The notes: generated by a model not told the origin, from the sequence alone. Positions 23,982 through 33,553 are shown, counted from the first letter of the stretch. The stretch is 56,708 nucleotides of DNA from Verrucomicrobiota bacterium (GCA_012517205.1 JAAYVL010000082.1:1-56708); one strand, 5' to 3'. A program made the numbers and translations.

Positions 23982-26975
23982 ATGCAACTGTTTCATGGAC
24001 AACCGCTGACGGTGCAAAATGACGTTAAAGGATTTTCGCGGCGCGGGCGCGGGCGGTCGCGGGGGACGCGCCCGGGCGGCCGGGCTCCGGGCCGGGTGCC
24101 CGGTGGCGCGGGCTGCCGGCTCGCGCCGGGGCCGCTGGCGGGGCGGTGGCTCATGCTGGCGTTGCTGCTGGCGGGGCCGGGTTGGGCGGCCGCGGCGGAA
24201 ACGGAGTCCAACGCCCCGCCCGCCGGTTGGTCGAGCCAGCTTACGAATATCCCGGCCGGGTTTCGGGTTCAGGCCGGGTTCCGCCTGGAACTGGCCGCCG
24301 CCGAAGCGCCGGGGGCCGCGCCGGCGGCCATTGCGTTTGACGAGAACGGCCGGTTGTTCGTAGCGGAGACGCTGGCCGACGGCGACGCCGGCGACAACGG
24401 CGGGGCGGTGGGGCGCGTTCGGTTGCTGGAAGACCCCGACGGCACCGGCCAATTCCGGTCGAGCCGGGTGTATGCGGACAAGCTGGCGGCGGTCTCGGCG
24501 GTGGCGTGTTATGGGGGCGGAGTGTTCGTGGCCGCCGGCGCCGCCATTCTTTACCTGAAGGATGCCGGGAGCAACGGCATCGCCACGGTGCGCAGGGAGG
24601 TCTTCAGCGGGTTTGAAAGCACCAATGCGCTGGCGGCCCGGATGGCCCCGCACAGCTTCACCTGGGGCCTGGACAACCATATTCATGCCGCCGGGGTGGG
24701 CACGGATCCGGCGTTGCCGAGCCGGTGTTTTTCCTTCGCCCCGCGCGGGCTGGCGCTCGCCGTCGGCGGGGGCGGGGCGGAAGCCGGCCTGGCTTTGGAC
24801 AACTGGGGTCGGGCGCTGCTGTGCGATCCGGCGCGTCCGCTGCGGCAGGCGCTGTTTCCGCTGCGCTACCGGGAGCGCAACCCGTTTTTCCCGGCGCCTC
24901 CCGAGGTGGCCGATGTGCTCGGCCCGGCCGCGACCGTCTTCCAGCTCCCGCCCGGGGACGCCGCGCCGCCCGCGGCGGGGTTCCTGGCCACGAACGCGCC
25001 CACGGCCGCCTGGCTGACGAATGCGCGAAGCTGCGTTGTTTATCGCGGCCACGCGTTTCCCACGAACTTTCAGGGCAACGTGTTCATTGCCGACGCGTCG
25101 GCCCGGGTCATTCACCGGGTGGTGCTGCGCGAGGCGGGGCTGCGGCTGATGGCGGAGCGGGCTCCGGACGATGCGCGCGGCGAGTTTCTGATGTCCGCCG
25201 ATCCGGCGTTTCGGCCGGTGCAGGTTGCCAATGGGCCGGACGGCGCGCTTTACGTCGTGGCGGCGCCCGCCGATCGCGCGGGCGGGCGGATTTACCGCAT
25301 TGTGCCGCAGGATTTCAAGCCGCCCAAAGCCGTCCGGCTGGGGCGGGCCACCACGGCCGAGCTGGTGGCGGCTCTCGCGCATCCGAACGGGTGGCATCGC
25401 GACACGGCCGCGCGGCTGCTCTACGAGCGGCAGGATCCGGCGGCGGCGCCGGCCCTGGCGAAATTGTTTTATTACTCCCGGGCTCCGCTGACGCGCGCGC
25501 AGGCGCTGTACGCGCTCGAGGGGCTCGGCGCGTTGAGCGCGGAGCCGTTGCTCCGGGCGTTGAAAGATCCGGATGCGCGGGTGCGGGAACAGGCGGTGCG
25601 GCTGGCCGAGGCGCGGGCCCGGCGCGGGGCGCTGCCGGCGCCGATCTGGGGGCAGCTTAAATCGCTGGCGGCCGACCCTTCGCTCCGCGTGCGCTATCAG
25701 CTCGCGCTGACCCTGGGGGAAATCCGGGCGCCGGATCGCGCGCCGGTGCTGGCGGAGCTGCTGTGGGAGGCGGGCGACGATCCCTGGCGGCAGGCGGCGG
25801 TTTTGAGCTCGCTGGGCGAGGGGGCGGCGGAAGTCTTGATTGCCCTGGCCCGACAGCGGGCGGTGCGGGACTCGGCCGCCGGGCAGGAACTGCTGGACCG
25901 GCTGGCGGCGATGATCGGGGCGCAGGGACAGCCGGAGGAAATTGCCCGGATGCTTGCGTTTGCGGACCAGACGCCGCCGGACTCGGCGCGGGCTTTGCCG
26001 ACGCTGGCGGCGATGAGCGAAGGCCTGCGCCGGGCGGGTATTTCGCTGGCCCGGATGAACCCGCAGGGGCCGCTGCCCCGCTTCTACGCGGAAGCCTTGG
26101 CGGTCATGCCGAACGTCCAGTTTCCGGAACCGGTGCGGCTCGGGGCGATCCGGCTGTTGCCCTCCTGCCCCTATACCTATCTCGAAACGGCGGATCACCT
26201 GCTGCTGCTGGCGGGGTCGCGGCAATCGGAAGCGCTTCGCTCCGCCGCCCTGGCCACCCTGGGCAGCTACGACGATCCGCGGCTGCCCGACGCGCTGCTG
26301 CGCCGGTGGCGGGCCTTGACGCCGGCCTTGCGCGCCGACGCCGCCGCCGCGCTGCTGGCCCGCGCCGACCGCCTGGGCGTCGTGCTGGACGCGCTGGAAG
26401 AGGGGCGCCTGGGCCTGGCCGATCTCACGGATGACCAAGTGACCCTGCTGCGCGCGTATCCCGAGCCGGCGATTGCCGAACGCGCGGCGCGGCTGCTGGG
26501 GCCGCTGCGGGCGCGGCGGCCGGAGGCGCTGCAGCATTTCCAGCCGGCGTTGAACGTGCGGGGCGCGGCGGACCGCGGACGGGGGGGGTTTCTCGCGTAT
26601 TGCGCGGTGTGCCATCAGCCGGGGCCGGCCGGGCCGGGCCTGGGGCCGGAGCTGGCCACGGCGCCGATGCGCGGCAAGGAATGGGCGCTGGCGGCGATGC
26701 TGGAGCCGAGCGCGGAGATCCGGCCCGGCAATGAGTTGTACCTGGCCCGGACCGCCGCGGGCGAATTGTTCTGGGGCCGGCTGCGCGACGATCACCTGGC
26801 GGCGGTCACCCTGCAGCAGGCGAACGGCCAGCCGGTGGTTCTGCCGCGTCTAAACCTGCGGCATCTGGCGCCGCTGTCGGGGTCGCTCATGCCCGAGGCG
26901 CTGGCCGAGGGGCTCTCGCTGCCGGACATGGCGGACCTGCTGGAGTACCTCGCCGGTGAGCGGCGGCGGCCGTGA
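23982..26975 (+). CDS. PVC-type beta-propeller/HEAT-repeat protein with C-terminal cytochrome c domain
   Basis: 997 residues from ATG 23982. The start is uncertain: GTG 24096 or ATG 24153 would put the signal sequence LMLALLLAGPGWAAAA at the N-terminus. Residues about 120-450 resemble the PVC putative membrane-bound dehydrogenase propeller (IAFDENGRLFVAET, WGLDNHIHA, ANGPDGALYVV). About 450-800 are HEAT-like helical repeats (LLRALKDPDARVREQAVRLAE). CAVCH at about 874-878 covalently binds haem c, with Met ligands possible further on, as in the PVC haem-binding domain. It is predicted to be periplasmic and redox-active; the substrate is unknown in this abundant family. It is convergent with the Tat-exported gene. 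Confidence 0.85.
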   Translation: MQLFHGQPLTVQNDVKGFSRRGRGRSRGTRPGGRAPGRVPGGAGCRLAPGPLAGRWLMLALLLAGPGWAAAAETESNAPPAGWSSQLTNIPAGFRVQAGFRLELAAAEAPGAAPAAIAFDENGRLFVAETLADGDAGDNGGAVGRVRLLEDPDGTGQFRSSRVYADKLAAVSAVACYGGGVFVAAGAAILYLKDAGSNGIATVRREVFSGFESTNALAARMAPHSFTWGLDNHIHAAGVGTDPALPSRCFSFAPRGLALAVGGGGAEAGLALDNWGRALLCDPARPLRQALFPLRYRERNPFFPAPPEVADVLGPAATVFQLPPGDAAPPAAGFLATNAPTAAWLTNARSCVVYRGHAFPTNFQGNVFIADASARVIHRVVLREAGLRLMAERAPDDARGEFLMSADPAFRPVQVANGPDGALYVVAAPADRAGGRIYRIVPQDFKPPKAVRLGRATTAELVAALAHPNGWHRDTAARLLYERQDPAAAPALAKLFYYSRAPLTRAQALYALEGLGALSAEPLLRALKDPDARVREQAVRLAEARARRGALPAPIWGQLKSLAADPSLRVRYQLALTLGEIRAPDRAPVLAELLWEAGDDPWRQAAVLSSLGEGAAEVLIALARQRAVRDSAAGQELLDRLAAMIGAQGQPEEIARMLAFADQTPPDSARALPTLAAMSEGLRRAGISLARMNPQGPLPRFYAEALAVMPNVQFPEPVRLGAIRLLPSCPYTYLETADHLLLLAGSRQSEALRSAALATLGSYDDPRLPDALLRRWRALTPALRADAAAALLARADRLGVVLDALEEGRLGLADLTDDQVTLLRAYPEPAIAERAARLLGPLRARRPEALQHFQPALNVRGAADRGRGGFLAYCAVCHQPGPAGPGLGPELATAPMRGKEWALAAMLEPSAEIRPGNELYLARTAAGELFWGRLRDDHLAAVTLQQANGQPVVLPRLNLRHLAPLSGSLMPEALAEGLSLPDMADLLEYLAGERRRP

Positions 26976-27019
26976 GCGGGCCGCTTCCGGCGGGGAAGCC
27001 GCCGCGCGCCCCGGCGCGT

Positions 27020-28273
27020 TCACGCCTCCGGGCTGCCCAGGATGCCTTCGTGGAAAAAGGAGGGTTGGTAGCCGTGCTCCGTTGTCCAGCGGATGGCGGC
27101 CTCGATCCGCTGGGCGTAGTCGGGTTGGTACGCCGGATAAAAGGGCCAGAAGTACTGTTCGTGGCACAGCAGGTTGATGGGGTCGCGGCGTTCCGGGCCG
27201 GCCGCCAGCGGAGCCAGGACCTGGGCGGCCTGGTCCGGGGTCACCGTGTTGCAGACGATGGCGTCGCGGAAAAAGATGATCCCGGTCTCGAAGTCCATCA
27301 GGAGGTCGTGTTTGGACAGGTATTCCGACCGGCGGTCGTCCAGCCCATAATTGATGTCCCAGCCGCCGTTGTCTTTGCGGAAATAGCCGCTCAGGCACCG
27401 CACGCCGCGCCGGGCCAGGGCGCGGAGGGCGTCCGGGCGCGCCATGGACCAGTGGAGGTTGGTGGGCGGGGCGAAGGTGGCGGCGCCGGCGAACCGATGG
27501 ATCTGCGCGGCGACCTGATCGTAATCGGCCAGGAGCTTTTCCGCCGGGGCATTTTGGTAGGGCCGGTCGGGCTTGTCGGCGTAGGCGTGAAAGGCCAGTT
27601 TCAGCCAGTGCGCGTTGTCCTGCCACTGGCCGCGGTAGCGGTCCGGGAACTCGGCCAGCGTGAAGCCGTCCTCCGCCGCGAAGTAGAGATTGACGGAGAA
27701 GCGGGTGCCGTATTTGAGGTTCAGGTTCCGCAGCAGTTTGAGGTAGGCGCAATCGAAAAGGGAGTCATAGCGCTGCCGGGCGATGTCGCGCAGAAAATAA
27801 ATGTTGTCATCCAGGGCGAAGTGGTAGCGGGGGCGCGAGTGCCGGTCCCAGACCACCCGGATGCGGTCTTCGCCGCCGGCGGCCGATGCTCCGGCGACGG
27901 CGGCAATCTCCGTCACCGGCTGGCGAAGGATGACCTCGGCGTCGAAGCGATCGCCCTCCCGACGCGCCGTTTGCCCGTTGACTTTGACCCGCATGGCGGC
28001 GGGGGCGGTGCCGCTCACGCGGATGGCGAGGCCGCGTTTAACGGCGCGGCCTTGCCGCGGGTTGAAGATGGCGCCGTGGAAAGGGGTTTCGATGCGCACC
28101 GGGCCGGCGGGCGCCGCCGCCGCCGGGGGCAGGAAAGCCAGGGCCATTCCCGCCGCGGCGCCGCGCAGAAAGTCGCGGCGGTTGAGCCGGTGCGGGGGCG
28201 GTTGCCCGGCGATTTGCGGCTGCGCGCGCGGGTGCTCCCGGCTTCGGAGCGGTTTCCGGGCACCGGGTTTCAT
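27020..28273 (-). CDS. Tat-exported polysaccharide-deacetylase-like protein
   Basis: 417 residues. The twin-arginine motif NRRDFLRGAAAG at about residues 31-42 precedes a hydrophobic stretch ending AAAAPAG, so export of a folded, possibly metal-bound protein is expected. A small beta domain (about 55-135) is followed by RPRYHFALDDNIYFLRDIA. Its Asp-Asp resembles the metal-binding first motif of NodB-like carbohydrate esterases. SVNLYFAAED and TNLHWSMARPDALRALARRGVRCLSG suit that barrel fold. Weak similarity means the enzyme class is inferred only. The start codon overlaps the stop of a 27-codon frame upstream (ATGA), hinting at coupling. Confidence 0.6.
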   Translation of the reverse strand: MKPGARKPLRSREHPRAQPQIAGQPPPHRLNRRDFLRGAAAGMALAFLPPAAAAPAGPVRIETPFHGAIFNPRQGRAVKRGLAIRVSGTAPAAMRVKVNGQTARREGDRFDAEVILRQPVTEIAAVAGASAAGGEDRIRVVWDRHSRPRYHFALDDNIYFLRDIARQRYDSLFDCAYLKLLRNLNLKYGTRFSVNLYFAAEDGFTLAEFPDRYRGQWQDNAHWLKLAFHAYADKPDRPYQNAPAEKLLADYDQVAAQIHRFAGAATFAPPTNLHWSMARPDALRALARRGVRCLSGYFRKDNGGWDINYGLDDRRSEYLSKHDLLMDFETGIIFFRDAIVCNTVTPDQAAQVLAPLAAGPERRDPINLLCHEQYFWPFYPAYQPDYAQRIEAAIRWTTEHGYQPSFFHEGILGSPEA

Positions 28274-28353
28274 GGGGCGCGGTGTTTGGGGAGTTCGCCG
28301 GGGCGCTGCCCTGCGCGGATAATGTCGAATTGGCGTTCGAGTTCACCAAGCAT
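28270..28353 (-). CDS. Candidate 27-residue small protein coupled to the Tat-exported gene
   Basis: An ATG at 28353, the first after an in-frame TAA, opens a 27-codon frame (MLGELERQFDIIR...GELPKHRAP). Its TGA overlaps the next ATG as ATGA. The composition is unlike random high-GC sequence and the overlap is typical of translational coupling. It could also be a leader peptide or a relic of a longer gene. No homologue is recognised. The rest of 28354-28514 shows nothing I can name. Confidence 0.35.
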   Translation of the reverse strand: MLGELERQFDIIRAGQRPGELPKHRAP

Positions 28354-28514
28354 AGAGCGAGCTTAGCAAGCGCCGTCCGGAGCGTCCATCCCGTTGTGGG
28401 CGGGCGCGCGGAGGGCCGTCGCTGGCCGTTAGGGCCGCGGGCTATTGAGGAGAGTTTATCCGGCTGCCCGGCGCCGGCTCCCGGCGCGCGGGGTTCTTTT
28501 CCCGGGGTCGGCGG

Positions 28515-30041
28515 CTACGCCAGCATCGAGCGGATTTTCTGCCGCACCGCTTCCGGCATCTGGATGAGCGGCGGCCAGTCGCGCGGGTGGCCTTCGCCGG
28601 GGAGCTTGCGCGTGGCGTCCATGCCCATTTTGGAGCCGACGCCCAGCACGGGCGTGGCGTGGTCAAGCACGTCGGCGGGGCCTTTGGTGAAAAGGGCGTC
28701 GCGTTGCGGGTCGGTGTTGGCGCAGAGGTGAAAGAGGACTTCGCGGGAGTTATGCACGTCCACGTCGTCATCCACGACCACGATATATTTGGCGAACATC
28801 ATTTGCCCCATGCCCCAGAGGCCGTGCATGATTTTGAAGGCCTGCATGGGGTAGGTCTTTTTGATGCTGACGAAGACCAGGTTGTGGAAGACGCCCTCGG
28901 CGGGCAGGGCCAGGTCCACCAGTTCCGGGAAGGTCATTTTGAGGATGGGCAGGAATAGTTTTACGGAGGCGCTGCCGATATAATAATCCTCCATCGGGGG
29001 CGGGCCGACGATGGTGGCCGGGTAGATCGCCCGCTGGCGGTGGGTGATGGCGGTGAGGTGGAAGACCGGGTAGCGGTCAGGCAGCGAGTAAAAGCCGGTA
29101 TGGTCGCCGAATGGACCTTCCTCGCGCAGCGGTTCGGCGGGGTCCACGTATCCCTCCAGGACAAAGTCCGCGTCGGCGGGCACTTCCAGGTCGCAGGTCT
29201 GGCAGCGAACCAGTTCGGCGGATTTCTGGCGCAGGTAGCCGGCCAGCAGGAACTCATCCAGCCCGTCCGGCAGCGGGGCGGTGGCGCAGAAGGTGTACAC
29301 CGGGTCGCCGCCCAGGAAGACGGCCACCGGCATGCGCGTGCCGGTTTCGTAGTAGCGGCGGCCGTGGCGGGCGGCGACTTTCTGCAACTGCCAATGCAGC
29401 CCGGTGGTGCGCTCGTCATAGACCTGCATGCGGTACATGCCCACGTTGCGCGCGCCGGTGTCGGGGTCGCGGGTTACCACGCAGGGCAGCGTAAGGAAGC
29501 GTCCGCCGTCCAGCGGCCAGCATTGCTGGATGGGGAGGTTCAGCAGGGTGGGCGGGCGGGGGTCGAACGCGGCGGGAGTGCGCCAATCGGGAGCCGGGGG
29601 CCACGGCGTGGTGCGTGGCGGGGGAGCGTCGAAGTGGTGGATGACTTCCTGGCAGGCGCCGTCTTTGACGCGCTTCGGCCGGGCGTGGCGGAGGTCGAAC
29701 GCGGTGCCGAGCAATTGGAGGGCCTCTTTGAAGCTGGCGGGCGGTTTGGCTTTCACGAGGGCGCCGAGCGCGGCGGCGGCTTCCTCGATCGAGGGGGCGC
29801 CCAGGCTCAGCGCCATGCGCCGATACGAGCCCAGCGCGTTGATGGCGAGCGGGAAGGGCGAGATTTGCCCGTTGACGGTCGGCTTCTCCACCAACAGGGC
29901 CTGGCCGCCGCCGGGCTTCTTCATTTCGCGGTCGGCCAGTTCGGTAATCTCCAGTTCGCTGGCCACCGGTTGCGTGAGGCGCCGCAGCTCGCCGGCCGCC
30001 TCCAAATGCCCGAGAAAGTCGCGTAATGAATCAAACGCCAT
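28515..30041 (-). CDS. UbiD-family prenylated-FMN-dependent decarboxylase
   Basis: 508 residues, full length. It starts with FDSLRDFLGHLEAAGELRR, the standard UbiD opening. NVGMYRMQ (about 200-207) carries the Arg that contacts prenylated FMN. EEGPFGDHTGFYS (about 307-319) contains the acidic residues of the catalytic Glu-Arg-Glu network. PVFHLTAITHRQRAIYP and the C-terminal KGPADVLDHAT region are also family-typical. UbiD enzymes reversibly decarboxylate aromatic or unsaturated acids using a cofactor made by UbiX. Possible roles are menaquinone/ubiquinone or related quinone pathways. No ubiX or quinone gene is nearby. It is divergent to the small conserved gene at 30186. Confidence 0.9.
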   Translation of the reverse strand: MAFDSLRDFLGHLEAAGELRRLTQPVASELEITELADREMKKPGGGQALLVEKPTVNGQISPFPLAINALGSYRRMALSLGAPSIEEAAAALGALVKAKPPASFKEALQLLGTAFDLRHARPKRVKDGACQEVIHHFDAPPPRTTPWPPAPDWRTPAAFDPRPPTLLNLPIQQCWPLDGGRFLTLPCVVTRDPDTGARNVGMYRMQVYDERTTGLHWQLQKVAARHGRRYYETGTRMPVAVFLGGDPVYTFCATAPLPDGLDEFLLAGYLRQKSAELVRCQTCDLEVPADADFVLEGYVDPAEPLREEGPFGDHTGFYSLPDRYPVFHLTAITHRQRAIYPATIVGPPPMEDYYIGSASVKLFLPILKMTFPELVDLALPAEGVFHNLVFVSIKKTYPMQAFKIMHGLWGMGQMMFAKYIVVVDDDVDVHNSREVLFHLCANTDPQRDALFTKGPADVLDHATPVLGVGSKMGMDATRKLPGEGHPRDWPPLIQMPEAVRQKIRSMLA

Positions 30042-30185
30042 GCCCGGAGTTTACCAGACGCGCCGGGGCGGGGTAAACGGGAATGCGGGCGCGCCGGGAG
30101 GTGTAAACCCGGAGCCCGGAACGCCGCGGCAAACTTTGGCCGACTAAAATCTGAACAAAACAGAGGTTTCGCGCGTCTAATAGGC

Positions 30186-30419
30186 GTGAAAATAAAGTCG
30201 AATAGGAAGAAGCGGCGGCCGGCACTGGCCAATGGGCAGTTGTGGAAGACGGACACGGCGTATATCCAGATTGTGGAGCTAGGCAAGCGGCTGCTGGACT
30301 ACCGCATGATGCGGGAATTGGGGCAGGCGCGCCGGATTCAGACCAGCAGCATCGAGACGATGGAGAAGTATTTGCAGACCCATGAGGCGCAGTTGGTGAA
30401 AGGGAACTATCGCAACTAG
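30186..30419 (+). CDS. Small conserved protein of unknown function
   Basis: 77 residues, GTG start, very basic N-terminus (KIKSNRKKRRP). There follows a compact body GQLWKTDTAYIQIVELGKRLLDYRM and a helix ending YLQTHEAQLVKGNYRN. Amino-acid composition and the lack of low complexity suggest a genuine gene. The WK-x-D-x-x-Y-I-Q-I-VELGK pattern looks like a small beta-sheet followed by helices. No enzyme motif is visible. It is transcribed away from ubiD. A TCTAAT box at 30176-30181 lies close to the GTG, so the leader would be very short or absent. Downstream, 30420-30685 holds nothing I can identify. Confidence 0.6.
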   Translation: MKIKSNRKKRRPALANGQLWKTDTAYIQIVELGKRLLDYRMMRELGQARRIQTSSIETMEKYLQTHEAQLVKGNYRN

Positions 30420-30685
30420 CGTCGGCGGGGGCCGGTGGTGGTTTGCATAGGGGCTGCTGGAGCGGCAGTCCGGGACCGGGAGGAAATCTGAGTTGCACCG
30501 GGCTAATGATGAGCACCCAAACCCACCTGCTCAACCGGGCTGCCGCTGCAACAGCCAGCCGGGCGGTCCACGCTACGTCAACGGGGCGGCCCACCGCTTG
30601 CGCTGTCCATTGCGGGCACTACTTTTATCAGAAGGTTTCGCGGTTGTCTGTAAGCGCCCGGCTGATTTTTATGTAAGGATTAGCC

Positions 30686-32443
30686 TTACACAATCCCCTG
30701 GCCCGGCGAGGACGGAGCGGAATCCGGGGGGTCCGGGAGTTGTTCCTCTTCCCGGATTCGCTTAATCAGCACGAGTGCCAGGAGGGCGCCCGCCAACAGT
30801 TCGACGATCCCGAGCCAGCGCGAGCGCAGCAGCAAGGTGCCGACGCCGAAGTTGACCAGGAACAGCAGCGCCAACCCCAACAGCAGGTTCACAACGGCCT
30901 TGGCCAGGTAGGGCGAGCGCGGGATGCCGTATTTCGCCGCGATGCGGCGCCAGCCCCAGCGCCCCGGCCGCACGCGCTGGTAGAAGTCCCGCAGGGTTTC
31001 GTCCTGGACCGGCGGGGTCAGGAAGGTGACCAGCAGCGCCACGGGGACGGTGATGGCGATGATGATCAGCAGGGCGCTTTCAAACGGGATCTCCGGGTGC
31101 GCCTGCTTCAGGTAGGTGGCCACGATGGCGCTGCAGATCATCGAGGAAAACTCGGACCAGGCATTGATGCGCCACCAGAACCAGCGCAGTATCCAGATAA
31201 TGCCGGCGCCGCTGGCGAAGGACAAAACGAACTGCCACATGTCCGCAATGGACTCGATGAAGACGCTGAGAATCATGCCGGTCAGGGCGACCAGGCCCGT
31301 GGCGCAGCGGGAGACGAGGATATAGTGTTTCTCGGAGGCATTCTTCACCAGGAAAGCCTTGTAGATGTCGTTGATGAGGTAGGAGGGCCCCAGGTTGAAG
31401 TGGGTGGAAATGGTGGACATGAACGCCCCCAGCAAGCCAACGACGCAAAGCCCCAGGACGCCGTTGGGCAGGAGCTCGCTCATCAGCCGCGGATAGCCCA
31501 GCTCCGGGTCGGGCAGCTTGCCGAAGAGGATCAGCGCGCACAGCGCCGTGATGATGATCGGCCAGGTGGAAAGGACATAAAGGAGCGAATAGGCGAACGT
31601 GCCCAGGACGGAGTGGACTTCGTTCCGGGCGGCGCTCATGCGCTGGATATGTTTGCCGCCGCCGTCGGAATACTTGTTGGCCCACCATTGGATGAACAGG
31701 TAAACCAGAAAGGCCGACCAGGGCATCAACTGGCCGCCGGTGAACCCGGGCGAGAATGCCAGGAAGTGTTTGCCCGGGTACAGGGCCTCGATTTTGGCGG
31801 ACATGGCCGCGAGGCCGCCGACATGCACGACGCCATAGACGGCCAGCGCCACCGCGCCGATGATGATGATGACATACTGGACGAAGTCGGTCATGATCAC
31901 GCCGCAAAGCCCGCCGCTGATCGTGTAGATCACGGTGACGGCCACGGCAAAGGTCAGGACGTACCATTGATTCCAAGGAGTCAGGACGGTCATCACTTTG
32001 GTCAGCGCCCGGAAGACCCAGCCCAGGACGAAGCAGTTGATGATGACGCCGAAGTAGATGCTCTTGAAGATGCGCAGGGCATTGCCGATGTTTCCGCTAT
32101 ACCGGTATTTGATCAACTCGGCGTCGGTCACCACCCGGGCCCGGCGCCACAAACGGGAAAAGAAGAAGGTGGTGGCCACGGCGGCCATGGCCAGCGACCA
32201 CACATACCAGGTGCCCATGATGCCGTATTTGGCCACCAGCTTGCAAATGGCCAGCGGGTAATCAATCGAGTAGTTCGTGGCCGCCATCGAGAATGCGACC
32301 AGCCACCAGGAGGTCTTGCGACCGGACAGGAAGTATTCGTCCAGGGAAGAGCCGGCTCGCCGCAGGTAGTAGTTGCCGATGGCAAAGGAGGCCAGCACAT
32401 AGACGCCAATAATAGCGTAATCAATCAGGATGAGCTGTTTCAT
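30686..32443 (-). CDS. Sodium:solute symporter (SSS family)
   Basis: 585 residues from the ATG at 32443. An upstream ATG at 32533 adds a Pro-rich stretch without membrane character and is not preferred. About 13-14 hydrophobic helices are visible. The N-terminal helix IDYAIIGVYVLASFAIGNYY and DEYFLSGRKTSWWLVAFSMAATN are SSS hallmarks; the R-x-T-x-W-W-x-x-x-x-S-x-x-A-x-x motif marks the sugar/solute subgroup. GGLCGVIMTDFVQYVIII is the central family signature (G-G-L-x-A-V-x-x-T-D-x-x-Q). It imports a sugar, nucleoside or organic acid with Na+; the substrate is not readable. It appears monocistronic. Confidence 0.9.
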   Translation of the reverse strand: MKQLILIDYAIIGVYVLASFAIGNYYLRRAGSSLDEYFLSGRKTSWWLVAFSMAATNYSIDYPLAICKLVAKYGIMGTWYVWSLAMAAVATTFFFSRLWRRARVVTDAELIKYRYSGNIGNALRIFKSIYFGVIINCFVLGWVFRALTKVMTVLTPWNQWYVLTFAVAVTVIYTISGGLCGVIMTDFVQYVIIIIGAVALAVYGVVHVGGLAAMSAKIEALYPGKHFLAFSPGFTGGQLMPWSAFLVYLFIQWWANKYSDGGGKHIQRMSAARNEVHSVLGTFAYSLLYVLSTWPIIITALCALILFGKLPDPELGYPRLMSELLPNGVLGLCVVGLLGAFMSTISTHFNLGPSYLINDIYKAFLVKNASEKHYILVSRCATGLVALTGMILSVFIESIADMWQFVLSFASGAGIIWILRWFWWRINAWSEFSSMICSAIVATYLKQAHPEIPFESALLIIIAITVPVALLVTFLTPPVQDETLRDFYQRVRPGRWGWRRIAAKYGIPRSPYLAKAVVNLLLGLALLFLVNFGVGTLLLRSRWLGIVELLAGALLALVLIKRIREEEQLPDPPDSAPSSPGQGIV

Positions 32444-32835
32444 GGGGGCGCTCGGGGGACGGAAAGCAAGGGTCAGATCCGCGGCCGGGCGCGGCAGAGG
32501 CGGCGGTTCGGCGGGTTCGGAACGGTTGGACAATGCGTCATATCAGGCGGCAGATTAGGGCAGAAAACGGCGCCAGGAGCCAGCCTGAAATACGCGGTTT
32601 TCCGGCTCGGGCGAGCGCGAACCGGGTTCGCTTGCCGGGTGGTCTTCTGAAGCGGGCGCCCGCGTTGCCAGCCGGGGTGGTTGCTGCGGCGGTTGGAACG
32701 GGCGTGTCAGGTGCCCGGCAGCGGGCGTTTTGCGTCCGCCGACAACCGGGGGGAGGAACGATGGCCGCCGGGCCGGGGAAACCCGGTTGGCCGCCTTGGG
32801 GGCGTTAACGCCGCGGTCCGGCAGACCGGCGAAGT
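32444..32835. other. Gene-free interval upstream of the symporter
   Basis: 392 bp between the symporter start and the end of the glycogen-binding-domain gene, both on the minus strand. The sequence is GC-rich, with no palindrome, hairpin with U-tract, tRNA or credible frame recognised. It should contain the symporter promoter, but no convincing -35/-10 pair was found. Confidence 0.4.
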
Positions 32836-33114
32836 TCAGCCCACTTCGCGGACCATATCATGGCCGCCAAAGGGATTGGGCACGCGCACGGTGCATTCCG
32901 GATCTTCGCACCATTTGCCATCCACGATGAACAGGTAGCTATGCTTGCCCGGGGGCAGCTTGACACTGATGGCCCAGGCTCCGTCGGCTCCCTTCTCCAT
33001 GACCAGGGCGTTCTGCTGCCATTCGGTGAAATCCCCAACCAGCAGCACGCTGGTCGCCGCTGGCGCGACGTAGCGGAAAGTCTGCATCTTCGGTTTTTTC
33101 GATCTTCGGCTCAC
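32836..33114 (-). CDS. Stand-alone glycogen-binding (CBM48/AMPK-beta-like) domain protein
   Basis: 92 residues from the GTG at 33114, chosen because AAGGA lies nine bases upstream. The whole protein is one immunoglobulin-like carbohydrate-binding module. TFRYVAPAATSVLLVGDFTEWQ contains the F-x-x-W pattern of CBM48, then GAWAISVKLPPGKHSYLFIVDG and the closing PNPFGGHDMVREV. The module usually binds glycogen or starch and is attached to branching enzymes or kinases; here it is alone and cytoplasmic. It may be a scaffold or regulatory subunit. No glycogen enzyme lies in the window. Confidence 0.85.
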   Translation of the reverse strand: MSRRSKKPKMQTFRYVAPAATSVLLVGDFTEWQQNALVMEKGADGAWAISVKLPPGKHSYLFIVDGKWCEDPECTVRVPNPFGGHDMVREVG

Positions 33115-33553
33115 AAAGCAATATCCTTTCTGTGCGTTTGGTGGTTTCGTCCGGGGTCCCGAGGCCCCCCGGCAGACGCCCGCCGTTCTGGGTGTTTCTG
33201 CCACCAGCCCATTCGCTGTGGAAGAAGACGCTTCAATCCGGCTGCTAGCCCACTATCGCCCGGCTCGGACGGGGCGTCAAATGAAAAGGCGCGGGGCGGC
33301 GCCGGGAGACCTCCCGGCGGCCGGGTTGGCGTTTATAAAGCGGCCGGAAAATTATAAGTGCAAAGCGGGCGCGGTTGGTGTTTGCTCCAGGGGCGCAGAT
33401 GAAACGACGTTCCATAGATGAGCCGGGGCAGTGCGGGCAACCTCGGGAGGAGGGCGAGCGGCGATTGCCGGCCGGCGGCGGCGGGGGCAAGGTTGCGGCT
33501 TGCGCCTCCGGCGGATTCATGGTTTTATACTGCGTGCAAACTAGCGAGGGGCT
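33115..33553. other. Divergent gene-free interval before the flotillin cluster
   Basis: 439 bp between divergent genes. AT-rich pockets occur near 33330-33360 within GC-rich sequence. A TATACT box (33526-33531) precedes the NfeD-like ATG by 22 bp and is a plausible -10, but the nearest -35-like hexamer gives a 20-bp spacer. Apparent frames here are low-complexity Arg/Gly/Ala and not credible. Confidence 0.4.

Noticed and set aside
23760-26795. 1011-codon open frame antisense to the HEAT/cytochrome protein
   Set aside because: Arg/Pro/Gly low-complexity translation with no motif; the opposite strand contains the haem motif and repeats.
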